From NCBI GenBank assembly GCA_003543235.1, contig DPJA01000020.1, positions 24,778 through 88,777 of the forward strand: a stretch of DNA of 64,000 nucleotides, written 5' to 3'. A program made the translations under genes and the position numbers. Positions 1 to 8,224 of the stretch are shown here, in pieces. Source of the DNA: Lachnospiraceae bacterium. Its GTDB lineage: Bacteria > Bacillota > Clostridia > Lachnospirales > Anaerotignaceae. Below the pieces are notes generated by a model. That model was not told where the DNA came from and made no database searches. It saw nothing but the letters and a program-made list of their open reading frames with translations. Position 1 is the stretch's first letter; each line of letters starts with the position of its first letter.

Positions 1-2
1 CA

Positions 3-995
3 ACAACTGAAGATTCAATGATTGGCAAGCAGGTTGATGACATTGAAAACTTTATACAATCTCCTGCCGAAAGCCAGCTTGTGCTTGGGTATCAATATTT
101 TAAGGTGTATGACAACAGCTTGCCAGAATATGTGGTACAGGTTAAGGGAGAGGACGAGGAAGGATACAGAATAGGTAAAATTACTGCTTTCCAAATCCAA
201 AGTCTTTTGATTGCTTATAAGGAAAGATATGACAAAGACAATTTTGTTAAAAATCTTCTTCTTGATAATTTACTTCTGGTGGATATCTACAGCCGTGCAA
301 AAAAGTTGCACATTGAAAATAATGTTAAACGAATTGTTTATCTTATTGAAATAAATATCGACAAGGATATGAATATTGTTGAAATTGTAAGAAATGTTTT
401 CCCTTCAAAAACTAAGGATTTTGTAACTGCTGTTGATGAGCATTGCATTATACTTGTGAAGGAACTGCATGAAAAAGAAACAATGGAAGATGTTGAAAAA
501 TTTGCAAAGCAGATTGCAGATACAATTAACAATGAAACAAACAGCAAGGCCTTTATTTCTATAGGTACTTCTGTGACTGACCTTAAAGATGTTTCACGTT
601 CTTACAAAGAAGCAAAAATGGCTCTTGAAGTTGGACGTATTTTTGACGTGGAAAAAATTATTGTTAATTACGAGCAGCTTGGTATAGGCCGTCTTATTTA
701 TCAGCTGCCATTACCACTTTGCAGAATGTTTATTAAAGAGGTTCTCCACGGACTTACAATTGACGATTTTGACGAAGAAACCCTTGCAACTGTTGGGAAG
801 TTCTTTGAAAATAATCTTAATGTATCCGAAACCTCAAGGCAGCTTTACATTCATAGAAATACCCTTGTTTACAGACTTGATAAGTTGCAGAAGATGACAG
901 GTCTTGACCTTAGAAATTTCGATGATGCTATTATTTTTAAAATAACTCTTATGGTTAGTAAGTATATGCTTTACATGGAAAAAATGACCTACTAA
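3..995 (+). CDS. CdaR/PucR-family transcriptional regulator, 5' truncated
   Basis: This is the C-terminal part of a sugar-diacid/purine-type regulator with a GGDEF-like middle domain and a C-terminal PucR helix-turn-helix. The hallmark near the end is the stretch containing FENNLNVSETSRQLYIHRNT followed by LVYRLDKL, which is the family HTH. The frame is open from the window edge through the first ATG at 18. No ribosome binding site precedes that ATG, and the family normally has an N-terminal sensor region of some tens of residues here, so the true start lies upstream of the window. The stop at 995 precedes ftsE. The regulated target is unknown; regulators of this type occur upstream of ftsEX in related Clostridia as far as I recall. 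Confidence 0.85.
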   Translation, partial: TTEDSMIGKQVDDIENFIQSPAESQLVLGYQYFKVYDNSLPEYVVQVKGEDEEGYRIGKITAFQIQSLLIAYKERYDKDNFVKNLLLDNLLLVDIYSRAKKLHIENNVKRIVYLIEINIDKDMNIVEIVRNVFPSKTKDFVTAVDEHCIILVKELHEKETMEDVEKFAKQIADTINNETNSKAFISIGTSVTDLKDVSRSYKEAKMALEVGRIFDVEKIIVNYEQLGIGRLIYQLPLPLCRMFIKEVLHGLTIDDFDEETLATVGKFFENNLNVSETSRQLYIHRNTLVYRLDKLQKMTGLDLRNFDDAIIFKITLMVSKYMLYMEKMTY

Positions 996-1085
996 ATTGG
1001 AAAAATATCTTTTGGTGGCATTTTAATTAATGTATAAGTTTAAGGTTTAAAGCAATGCGAACTACCAAAGAAAGGAAGCTTTCTG

Positions 1086-1772
1086 ATGATTAAAGTAGAA
1101 AACGTAACAAAGGTATATCCCAATGGAGCAGAAGGAGTTAAGGATGTATCTATTCATATTGAAAAAGGTGAATTTGTATTTTTCATCGGCTCCAGCGGTT
1201 CGGGTAAATCTACCCTCATAAAGCTGTTGATGAAAGAACTTAATCCAACCGATGGGCAGATAGTTATTAACAACATTAACACAACAAGAATGAAAAGAAG
1301 CAAGATACCGTTCCTGAGAAGAAATTTGGGTATAGTTTTTCAAGATTTCAGGCTTTTGGCTACAAAAACCGTTTATGAAAATGTGGCTTTTGCCATGCAG
1401 GTTATAGAGTCACCATCTAGCCAAATAAGAAGAAATATCCCTACGGTTCTTTCGCTTGTTGGGCTTCAGGATAAGGCTAAAGCGTATCCAAATCAGCTTT
1501 CTGGTGGAGAACAGCAGAGAACTGCCCTTGCCAGAGCTATTGTAAACAATCCACCAATACTTATTGCTGATGAGCCAACAGGAAATCTTGACCCAGATAC
1601 AGCATGGGATATTATGTGTCTTCTTGAGGAAATAAACAAGCGTGGTACAACAGTTGTTGTTGCAACACACGCAAAGAATATTGTGGATGCAATGCAAAAA
1701 AGAGTGGTTACCCTTAAGGACGGACACATTATAAGGGATGTAAGAAAGGGTGGTTACAGCGATGAGGCCTAG
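1086..1772 (+). CDS. ftsE: Cell-division ABC transporter ATP-binding protein FtsE
   Basis: FtsE is the cytoplasmic ATPase of the FtsEX complex, which transmits ATP hydrolysis through FtsX to periplasmic or extracellular peptidoglycan hydrolases at the division site or sidewall. The 228-residue protein is standard length. Walker A is GSSGSGKST near residue 36, the ABC signature is LSGGEQQR, and Walker B is ILIADEPTGNLD. The AAAGGAAG ribosome binding site sits about 8 bases before the ATG. The stop codon overlaps the start of ftsX by 11 bases, indicating translational coupling, and an M23 hydrolase follows, as in FtsEX-hydrolase operons (PcsB, CwlO and EnvC systems). Confidence 0.97.
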   Translation: MIKVENVTKVYPNGAEGVKDVSIHIEKGEFVFFIGSSGSGKSTLIKLLMKELNPTDGQIVINNINTTRMKRSKIPFLRRNLGIVFQDFRLLATKTVYENVAFAMQVIESPSSQIRRNIPTVLSLVGLQDKAKAYPNQLSGGEQQRTALARAIVNNPPILIADEPTGNLDPDTAWDIMCLLEEINKRGTTVVVATHAKNIVDAMQKRVVTLKDGHIIRDVRKGGYSDEA

Positions 1773-2661
1773 TTCAATCAGATACTATTTTAAAGAAGGC
1801 TTTACAGGGCTTTTAAAAAACAGACTGATGGCCGTTGCATCTATTGCTACTGTTGCAGCCTGTATATTTATAATTTCTTTATCCTGCTGTATTATTGGAA
1901 ATTTATCTTCAGTATTGAAACAAATTGAGGATACAATTGGTATTGCGGTGTTTTTGGATGACAACTTGGATTCTGAAAAGATTAATACCATAAGTGATGA
2001 ATTAAAAGCAATACCACACGTAACAATGGTTACATACATATCTCCAGAAGAGGCTCTTGACAGCCTTAAAGAGGAATGGCAAGCAGATGATATTTTAGAT
2101 GGATTTGATGGAGAGAATAATCCCCTTTCTCATTCATTTGAGGTGTCGCTTGAGGGCATAGAGTACCAAAGTGATGTACTTAAAGGCATTGAAGGAATAT
2201 CGGGTATCCGAAATGTGCGTCATGCTCAATCCGAAACTCAAATACTTCTTAAGCTTAACAAGGTACTTAGCATTGTTGGTATAGCCATTGTTGCAATTCT
2301 TTCTATTATTTCTGTTGTCATTATTATGAATACAATTAAGATTTCGGTATATACAAGGCGTACAGAAATTAATATTATGAAATTTGTTGGTGCAACAGAT
2401 TGGTTTATAAGATGGCCGTTTATTATAGAGGGTGTGCTTATAGGCTTGCTGGGTGCATCTATACCTATGGCTGTTTCTTGGCCGCTGTATACAAAAATAG
2501 TAGAGCTTATATATCAATACTTCCCTGTTATAAAGGGTATTGCAACCTTGCTTGATGGTTATGTTATATTCTCTAAGCTTATACCAGTTTCACTTATTTT
2601 TGGCGTTTTACTTGGTGTGTTTGGAAGTGTGTCTTCTATACATAAGCATTTAAGAGTGTAG
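1762..2661 (+). CDS. ftsX: Cell-division membrane protein FtsX
   Basis: FtsX is the permease-like partner of FtsE. It starts with a short cytoplasmic segment and a first membrane helix at about residues 20-45. A large extracytoplasmic loop (about residues 46-165) follows, then three more C-terminal helices. I chose the ATG at 1762 because AAAGGGTGG lies 8-9 bases before it; an upstream GTG at 1750 falls inside that site. The 299-residue length is typical. The loop is where FtsX usually contacts the hydrolase or its coiled coil, and the next gene encodes exactly such a coiled-coil LytM protein. Confidence 0.96.
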   Translation: MRPSSIRYYFKEGFTGLLKNRLMAVASIATVAACIFIISLSCCIIGNLSSVLKQIEDTIGIAVFLDDNLDSEKINTISDELKAIPHVTMVTYISPEEALDSLKEEWQADDILDGFDGENNPLSHSFEVSLEGIEYQSDVLKGIEGISGIRNVRHAQSETQILLKLNKVLSIVGIAIVAILSIISVVIIMNTIKISVYTRRTEINIMKFVGATDWFIRWPFIIEGVLIGLLGASIPMAVSWPLYTKIVELIYQYFPVIKGIATLLDGYVIFSKLIPVSLIFGVLLGVFGSVSSIHKHLRV

Positions 2662-2672
2662 GGGGAAATAAA

Positions 2673-3851
2673 ATGAAAAAATTAACGGGGATTATTTTGA
2701 CATTTTTAATTGCGTTTTCTTCTTTTACATTTGTTATGCCAGAAAGCATTGCCTATGGTAAAACTCTTTCACAGCTGCAGACAGAGCAAAAAGAATTGAA
2801 AAAAAAGCAAGAAGTTGCTAAAGCAGCATTGGCAACTGCAAAAGACAACAAAGAAAAAATGAACGCCGAAATTGAAGAATTAGACTCTCAGCTTGAGATT
2901 GCTCAAAATGATTTTGAACTTGTTCAAGCACAGCTGGAAGAGGCTGAAGCAAAGCTTAAAGAGGCTAAGGTTGAACTTGCGGCGGCAAGTGAGGCAAGTG
3001 AAACGCAGCTAAACATTTTTAGCAAAAGAGTTAAATATATTTATGAAAATGGGTCAGTAGGATACCTTAAAGTTTTGTTAAACAGCCAAAATATAGGTGA
3101 TTTTCTTACAAGAATGCAGTATGTTAATGATATAATGACATATGATAATGAAACATTAGACAGACTTAAAAAGTATGAGGCTATAAAGAAAACAAAGACA
3201 GAAGAGATTACAGAAGAAAAAGCATCTATTGAAATTTTGGTGGAAGACCAGAAGGTGAAAAATGCGGCACTTTCAAGCAAGATAAGTGAAAAAGAAGCTT
3301 TATTTAATAAGTATCAAGAAGATGAGTCCGATTACAAGAGTGTTTTGGAAAGTACGGAAGAAGCCAGCAACGAGGTGCAGAAGCTTATTAATGCGGCTGT
3401 TTCAGCACAAAGCAGCAGCAGCAGCGGTTCATCATCGTATAAGGCAAATTACACAGGTGGTCAGTTACAATGGCCTGTACCAGGAAGAAATTACATATCT
3501 AGCGGTTATGGTAACCGTCCAAGGCCTATAGGCAGTGGTTACGAATTTCATACTGGGTATGACATACCTGCTCCTTATGGTTCAAATATTGTTGCAGCAG
3601 AGGCGGGTACAGTTATTACAGCGGGCTATGTGCGAGGATATGGATATACAGTAATTATTAACCATGGAAACGGTCTTACAACGCTTTATGGGCATAATTC
3701 CAGCCTTGTGGTAAGTATGGGACAGACGGTAACACGTGGGCAAGTCATTGCCAAGGCAGGCAGTACTGGTAACTCAACAGGAAATCACTGCCATTTTGAA
3801 GTAAGATTAAATGGTGCACACGTTAGCCCTAAGTCATATTTGGGAGTTTAA
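2673..3851 (+). CDS. Secreted coiled-coil M23 (LytM) peptidoglycan hydrolase
   Basis: The protein has an N-terminal signal peptide (about residues 1-28, hydrophobic ILTFLIAFSSFTFV), then a long Lys/Glu/Ala-rich coiled coil to about residue 240. A short Ser-rich linker leads to a C-terminal LytM metallopeptidase domain of about 125 residues. Zinc ligands are visible as HTGYD and HCHFEV, with YGHNSSL between them. This is the architecture of PcsB/CwlO/EnvC-type hydrolases or activators regulated by FtsEX. Its position 11 bases after ftsX supports that partnership. The LytM ligands look intact, so it is probably a real endopeptidase rather than a degenerate activator. Confidence 0.93.
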   Translation: MKKLTGIILTFLIAFSSFTFVMPESIAYGKTLSQLQTEQKELKKKQEVAKAALATAKDNKEKMNAEIEELDSQLEIAQNDFELVQAQLEEAEAKLKEAKVELAAASEASETQLNIFSKRVKYIYENGSVGYLKVLLNSQNIGDFLTRMQYVNDIMTYDNETLDRLKKYEAIKKTKTEEITEEKASIEILVEDQKVKNAALSSKISEKEALFNKYQEDESDYKSVLESTEEASNEVQKLINAAVSAQSSSSSGSSSYKANYTGGQLQWPVPGRNYISSGYGNRPRPIGSGYEFHTGYDIPAPYGSNIVAAEAGTVITAGYVRGYGYTVIINHGNGLTTLYGHNSSLVVSMGQTVTRGQVIAKAGSTGNSTGNHCHFEVRLNGAHVSPKSYLGV

Positions 3852-3861
3852 ATGTAAGCTT

Positions 3862-3924
3862 AAAGACCTTGAGAATGAAGTTGAATTGCCAAGAAGAAGA
3901 GGCACAATTTATCTCAAGGTCTTT
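3862..3924 (+). terminator. Long-loop hairpin after the ftsEX-M23 operon
   Basis: A perfect 13-bp inverted repeat, AAAGACCTTGAGA at 3862-3874 and its complement at 3912-3924, encloses about 37 bases that can form a weaker inner stem. It ends in ATTGTT rather than a long T-run. It probably ends the operon but could be an RNA-processing structure. Confidence 0.6.
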
Positions 3925-4025
3925 ATTGTTCACAAAAACTTAAACAAATTTGTAGATTATCATGTATACTAATTTGATGATAAAGTTAATAGAATTATAT
4001 TATCATCATTTAAGGAGCGGTAACA

Positions 4026-5207
4026 ATGAATAGAAAAACTTTTTTTAGCGGTGTTGCCACAGGGGTTGCAGCTTCAGTTATGTCATTTGCAATACTCAAT
4101 ATGGCAGCAGTGGCAATAGATGCAAAAGACCCACAGAATTTTTCAATGGATGAAAAAATTAATTACATATCGCAATTGCTTAATAAGCATTATGTTGACA
4201 ATGTAGACAATGATGCACTTATGGATGGAATATATTATGGTATGGTGGACAGCATTGGTGACCCATACACTACCTATCTTTCATCAGAACAAGTTAAAAG
4301 TTTTATGGAAAGCACAGAGGGGTCGTTTTGTGGCATTGGTGTAAATATAATTTCTGATGAAAAAACAGGAACAATTACAGTTATTTCACCTATTGCAGGC
4401 ACACCGGCAGAAACGGCGGGAATACTTCCAGGGGACGTTATAAGAAAGGTTAATGGAACATCTATAATTGGTATGGACAGCAGTGAAGCTATTTCAATGA
4501 TAAAAGGTGCTGAAGGCACTGAGGTTAAAATAACTGTGTATCGACAAAGCCAGGACAAGGAAATTGATTTAAACATCACTAGAAGTGCTATTGAGGTGCC
4601 ATCCGTTGCTGGTGAGATGTTGGCGGATGATATAGCGTATATAAAATTAAGTGGGTTTAAAAATAACACATATGATCAGTTTATTGAAGAATACAACAAG
4701 ATGATGAGCAGTGGTGCAAAAGGGCTTGTTTTGGATGTGCGAAATAACCCAGGTGGTGTACTTAGTATTGTAGAAAAGATAGCTGACAAGCTTGTTCCAG
4801 AGGGTACGTTGGTTTACACCATAGATAAAAATGGTGAGAGGGTAGATTATACTTCTGATTCTGAATGTGTAAAAGTTCCCCTTTGCATACTGGTTAACGG
4901 TAATAGTGCCAGTGCATCGGAAATTTTGGCAGGTGCCGTACAGGATACAGGAACAGGTACTCTTGTGGGAACTCAAACCTTTGGCAAGGGATTGGTACAA
5001 AATATTTATCCTGTGCCAGACGGTTCGGCGGTGAAGGTGACTATACAAAAATACTATACGCCACGTGGTGTCTGTATACAGGGCGAAGGAATTACACCTG
5101 ACTATGTTGTTAACCTTCCTGAAGAGCTTGAAAAAACATTGGTAATTAAACATGAAGATGATACTCAGTTACAAAAAGCAATTGATATAGTAAAGAGCGA
5201 AAAATAG
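4026..5207 (+). CDS. S41-family C-terminal processing peptidase (CtpA-like)
   Basis: This is a membrane-anchored or secreted serine protease with an N-terminal hydrophobic segment (about residues 7-30). A PDZ domain follows around residues 95-175, containing GIGVNII and the PAETAGILPGD core. The S41 catalytic region comes next. The nucleophile is in the NGNSASASEIL motif and the catalytic lysine in TFGKGLVQ, giving the Ser-Lys dyad of this family. At 393 residues it is the normal length for Gram-positive CtpA/CtpB enzymes, which process envelope or sporulation proteins such as SpoIVFA. The ribosome binding site is AAGGAGCGG. Its substrate is not evident here, though the adjacent site-2-protease-like gene is suggestive. 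Confidence 0.93.
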   Translation: MNRKTFFSGVATGVAASVMSFAILNMAAVAIDAKDPQNFSMDEKINYISQLLNKHYVDNVDNDALMDGIYYGMVDSIGDPYTTYLSSEQVKSFMESTEGSFCGIGVNIISDEKTGTITVISPIAGTPAETAGILPGDVIRKVNGTSIIGMDSSEAISMIKGAEGTEVKITVYRQSQDKEIDLNITRSAIEVPSVAGEMLADDIAYIKLSGFKNNTYDQFIEEYNKMMSSGAKGLVLDVRNNPGGVLSIVEKIADKLVPEGTLVYTIDKNGERVDYTSDSECVKVPLCILVNGNSASASEILAGAVQDTGTGTLVGTQTFGKGLVQNIYPVPDGSAVKVTIQKYYTPRGVCIQGEGITPDYVVNLPEELEKTLVIKHEDDTQLQKAIDIVKSEK

Positions 5208-5220
5208 TTTATAAATAAAG

Positions 5221-5250
5221 GCAGAGGATATAGTAAACCTCTGCTTTTTA
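5221..5250 (+). terminator. Rho-independent terminator after ctpA-like gene
   Basis: GCAGAGG at 5221-5227 pairs with CCTCTGC at 5238-5244 and is followed by TTTTTA. The loop is 10 bases. Confidence 0.85.
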
Positions 5251-5382
5251 TTTACGTATGTTTTAAAGGAAAAAGAAAAACTAATAGACACTTAATTATA
5301 GACTTGCATTTGAAAATTTGGTATTATAATGTAGGTATAGTTTTATTAACATAAAAAATCCAATTCTGAAAGGAAAGACTTT

Positions 5383-5973
5383 ATGAATACAATACTAATT
5401 TTACTTCTTCAGGTACCATGCGTACTTTTTACTACAACACTGCACGAATTTGTGCGTGCAGCCGTATCCACTTTACTGGGTGACAAAAAACCTAAGAACG
5501 AAGGGAAATTGACAATTAATCCTATAAAGCATTTTGAGCCAATAGGTTTTATACTTGCACTTACAACAGGCTTTGGCTGGGGTCAACCTGTGCAGACAAA
5601 TGCACTTTTTTACAAAAACCGAAAGAGAGATACATTAATTACAGCAATTTCACCTTCTGTTGCAAACCTTATTGCAGCAGCATTGTTTGCTATTGCACTA
5701 AGGGCTACAGGTAATGATTCCACAATTCTTTACATTATTTTGTCCAACCTTATAAGGCTTAATGTATCGCTGATGGTTTATAACATTCTTCCAATTACGC
5801 CTATGGACGGTCTTAAAGTGCTTAGTGCGGTTATGCCTGCAAACAGCTATTTCAGCTACATTCAGTATGAAAAAATAGTACAAATGTTATTTCTTCTGCT
5901 TTTGTTTATGGGATATACAAATATTATTTTTTCACCTATAATTAAGATAGTAATGGGTCTGTTGGGTTTATAA
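5383..5973 (+). CDS. Site-2-protease (M50) homologue with degenerate zinc motif
   Basis: This is a polytopic membrane protein of 196 residues with the general layout of short M50 site-2 proteases: an N-terminal helix carrying the metal motif, then GWGQPV, and near residue 140 the third-ligand motif NILPITPMDG. The canonical HExxH is changed to HEFVR (codons around 5443-5457), so the second histidine ligand is missing while the glutamate and the distal aspartate remain. The protein may therefore be non-catalytic or use altered metal binding. It sits between the CtpA-like protease and scpA, with an AAAGGAAAG ribosome binding site. I recall divergent paralogues of this kind in Clostridia, but a conserved inactive role is an inference. 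Confidence 0.75.
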   Translation: MNTILILLLQVPCVLFTTTLHEFVRAAVSTLLGDKKPKNEGKLTINPIKHFEPIGFILALTTGFGWGQPVQTNALFYKNRKRDTLITAISPSVANLIAAALFAIALRATGNDSTILYIILSNLIRLNVSLMVYNILPITPMDGLKVLSAVMPANSYFSYIQYEKIVQMLFLLLLFMGYTNIIFSPIIKIVMGLLGL

Positions 5974-5993
5974 ATGCGAAAGGAACGATTTTA

Positions 5994-6761
5994 ATGGAAA
6001 TCACCTTGCAGTTGGAAAATTTCCAAGGGCCCATGAGCCTTTTGTACCATTTAATAGAAAGAAATAAAATTGATATTTACGACATACCTATATTTGAAAT
6101 TACAAACCAGTACCTTGCTATAGTTGAAGAAGCTCAAAAGCGAAGTATGGATGTAATGAGCGAATTTTTGCTTATGGCAGCAACGTTGCTAGAGATAAAA
6201 TCTCGTATGCTGTTGCCAAAGGCTAAAAGTGAAGAGGGCGAGGCTGAAATTGACCCTCGTGCTGAGTTGGTTGCCAAGCTTATTGAGTACAAGCGATTTA
6301 AAAATGTTACAGAGGAGTTTAAGGAGAGAGAGGAAACTGCATCTCAAATTTTTTACAAGGAAGCTGACCCATCATTGCATATTTTTAAGCAGGAAGAGAT
6401 GGTTGAACTTGAAAATTTTTTGGACGGAGTTACTTTCGATGATATATATATGGCGTTTCAAGAGGTTTTGAAGCGTAGAGAAAAAAAAGTGGACAAAGTT
6501 CGAAGTAGTTTCAAATCTATTGAGAGAGATTTATATACAGTAGAAGAAAAAATAACCTATATTAAGGATTTGCTTATAATATCTCCTAAGGTTAGTTTTT
6601 GGGAAATATTTAGAGAAAACGTAAGGAAAACAGAGGTAGTTGTTACATTTATGGCATTGTTGGAGTGCATAAAAATGAAGATGGTGAGTATTAGTCAAGC
6701 TGGTACATTTAACGAAATAGTGATTACAAAATACATTGGAAGTGAATTGAATGAAGCTTAA
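5994..6761 (+). CDS. scpA: Segregation and condensation protein A
   Basis: ScpA is the kleisin that bridges SMC heads in the condensin complex for chromosome organisation. The N-terminal motif LENFQGPMSLLYHLIERNKI is diagnostic, followed by the helical SMC-neck-binding domain, a variable middle rich in charged residues, and a C-terminal winged helix (about residues 175-255). The 255-residue length is standard. The ATG has AAAGGAA about 10 bases upstream. The gene overlaps scpB by 11 bases, the usual coupling of the two subunits. Confidence 0.96.
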   Translation: MEITLQLENFQGPMSLLYHLIERNKIDIYDIPIFEITNQYLAIVEEAQKRSMDVMSEFLLMAATLLEIKSRMLLPKAKSEEGEAEIDPRAELVAKLIEYKRFKNVTEEFKEREETASQIFYKEADPSLHIFKQEEMVELENFLDGVTFDDIYMAFQEVLKRREKKVDKVRSSFKSIERDLYTVEEKITYIKDLLIISPKVSFWEIFRENVRKTEVVVTFMALLECIKMKMVSISQAGTFNEIVITKYIGSELNEA

Positions 6762-7302
6762 TGAACTGGAAGCTGTAATTGAAGCAATATTATTTGTATC
6801 TGGAGAGGCCGTAAGTTTGGCAGTTATTGCTGATGCTATAAGCATGGATAAGGCGACAACAAAGGCGATTATTAAAACCCTTGCGGACAAGTATAGAGAT
6901 GAAAAGAGAGGAATACATATTGTTGAATTAGACGGTGCATACCAAATGTGTACGGCGGCACATTGCTTTGACTACATAAGAAGTATTTATAAATCTACAA
7001 AACGTCAAGGGCTTACCCAAAGTCTGCTTGAAACACTTGCTATTATTGCCTACAAGCAGCCTGTAACAAAGGGACAAATAGAGGAGGTTAGAGGTGTAAA
7101 TGCTGACCATGCTGTAAACAAGCTTGTCGAAAGAGGACTTGCTTGTGAGGTAGGGCGAGATGATTCACCTGGGCGTCCTATACTGTTTGGCACAACAAAG
7201 GAATTTTTACGATATTTTGGTTTTACATCCACCAAGGAATTACCTCAACTGGATGAAAACATTGTACTTAATAGTCTTGAGCTGGCAGAAATAGAAGAAT
7301 AG
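6751..7302 (+). CDS. scpB: Segregation and condensation protein B
   Basis: ScpB is a dimeric tandem winged-helix protein that binds ScpA and completes the SMC-ScpAB complex. Recognisable motifs are EAILFVSGEAVS at the N-terminus and LETLAIIAYKQPVTKGQIEE in the second domain, then GRPILFGTTKEFLRYFG near the C-terminus. At 183 residues it is full length. Translation is likely coupled to scpA, whose stop lies 11 bases inside this gene. It ends before a convergent terminator shared with the dapB side. Confidence 0.96.
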   Translation: MKLNELEAVIEAILFVSGEAVSLAVIADAISMDKATTKAIIKTLADKYRDEKRGIHIVELDGAYQMCTAAHCFDYIRSIYKSTKRQGLTQSLLETLAIIAYKQPVTKGQIEEVRGVNADHAVNKLVERGLACEVGRDDSPGRPILFGTTKEFLRYFGFTSTKELPQLDENIVLNSLELAEIEE

Positions 7303-7303
7303 A

Positions 7304-7364
7304 TTTAAGGGCAGAATCGAATTTCGGTTCTGCCCTTAAATAAAACCAGAAATTGTCTGGTTTT
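7304..7364. terminator. Two stacked terminator hairpins between convergent scpB and dapB
   Basis: The first hairpin pairs TTTAAGGGCAGAA (7304-7316) with TTCTGCCCTTAAA (7328-7340). The second pairs AAAACCAGA with TCTGGTTTT (about 7343-7363) and has a T-run on the plus strand and an A-run on the other. Together they can stop transcription from both converging operons. Confidence 0.85.
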
Positions 7365-7368
7365 TAAT

Positions 7369-8121
7369 TTATTCTGTTACTTCTTTCATTGAATAGAAGC
7401 CTGCTGGTTTATCTGCCAAGTATTTTGCCGCTTTAACAGCACCTACAGCGAATATTTCCTTACTCATTGCAAGGTGGCTTATGGTAATAATCTCATCTTG
7501 ACCTGCAAATACAACATCATGTTCGCCTACAATTGTGCCGCCACGAAGAGCATGAATACCAATCTCGTATTTGTCACGTTTTTCCATTACCTCTGAGCGG
7601 TCGTAAACGTAGTGCATTTTGTTGTCAAGAGCCTCATTAATTGAGTCTGCAATGGCAAGAGCAGTACCGCTAGGAGCATCTATTTTTTGGTTATGGTGTT
7701 TTTCTACTATCTCAATATCGAAGCCAGAGTCAAAAAGGACATCAGCTGCTTTTTGAACAAGGGAAAGAATTAAGTTAACACCAACAGACATATTTGCACT
7801 TTTAAGTACAGCAACTTCTGTTGAGGTGTCCTTAACTTCTTTATCAAGTTCATCTGAAAAGCCTGTTGTGCAAAGAACTACAGGAATTTGTTTTGACTTG
7901 GAAAACGCCAAAAGATTGGGAATTGCTGTTGCAGTTGAAAAATCTATAATCACATCTGCATCAACATTGCACTGATTAGGCGTTGCAAATACAGGATAAT
8001 CTGCTTTTGGCGTGCGAGCATCTATGCCAGCCACTATCTGACAATTTTCGTCTGCGGCTACTATGCTTTCAACTACTTTGCCCATTTTACCTCCACATCC
8101 ATGAAGAATAATATTTATCAT
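7369..8121 (-). CDS. dapB: 4-hydroxy-tetrahydrodipicolinate reductase
   Basis: DapB catalyses NAD(P)H-dependent reduction of hydroxy-tetrahydrodipicolinate in the diaminopimelate/lysine pathway. The N-terminal Rossmann motif is HGCGGKMGKVV. The substrate-site signature is EKHHNQKIDAPSGTA (around residues 140-155), followed by RGGTIVGEH. The 250-residue length is standard. The minus-strand ribosome binding site AAAGAAAGGTG precedes the start. It is the last gene of the asd-dapA-dapB operon under the lysine riboswitch upstream of asd. Confidence 0.96.
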   Translation of the reverse strand: MINIILHGCGGKMGKVVESIVAADENCQIVAGIDARTPKADYPVFATPNQCNVDADVIIDFSTATAIPNLLAFSKSKQIPVVLCTTGFSDELDKEVKDTSTEVAVLKSANMSVGVNLILSLVQKAADVLFDSGFDIEIVEKHHNQKIDAPSGTALAIADSINEALDNKMHYVYDRSEVMEKRDKYEIGIHALRGGTIVGEHDVVFAGQDEIITISHLAMSKEIFAVGAVKAAKYLADKPAGFYSMKEVTE

Positions 8122-8162
8122 AAGTGTTTACACCTTTCTTTTTGTACATAGCATCAAGGATA

Positions 8163-8213
8163 GCACTGTTTCTAATGCCATGTTTTTAAGGCTAGTTGGC
8201 ATAGGCACAGTGC
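8163..8213. repeat. Inverted repeat between dapA and dapB
   Basis: GCACTGT (8163-8169) and ATGCCA (8175-8180) pair with TGGCAT (8197-8202) and ACAGTGC (8207-8213), giving a two-part stem in the 103-base dapA-dapB gap. No T-run follows on the minus strand, so it is more likely an mRNA stability or processing element than a terminator. Confidence 0.5.
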
Positions 8214-8224
8214 ATTATTGTATC

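Noticed and set aside
2134..2517. A minus-strand frame within ftsX
   Set aside because: Shadow of a well-supported gene, with no ribosome site and low-complexity residues.
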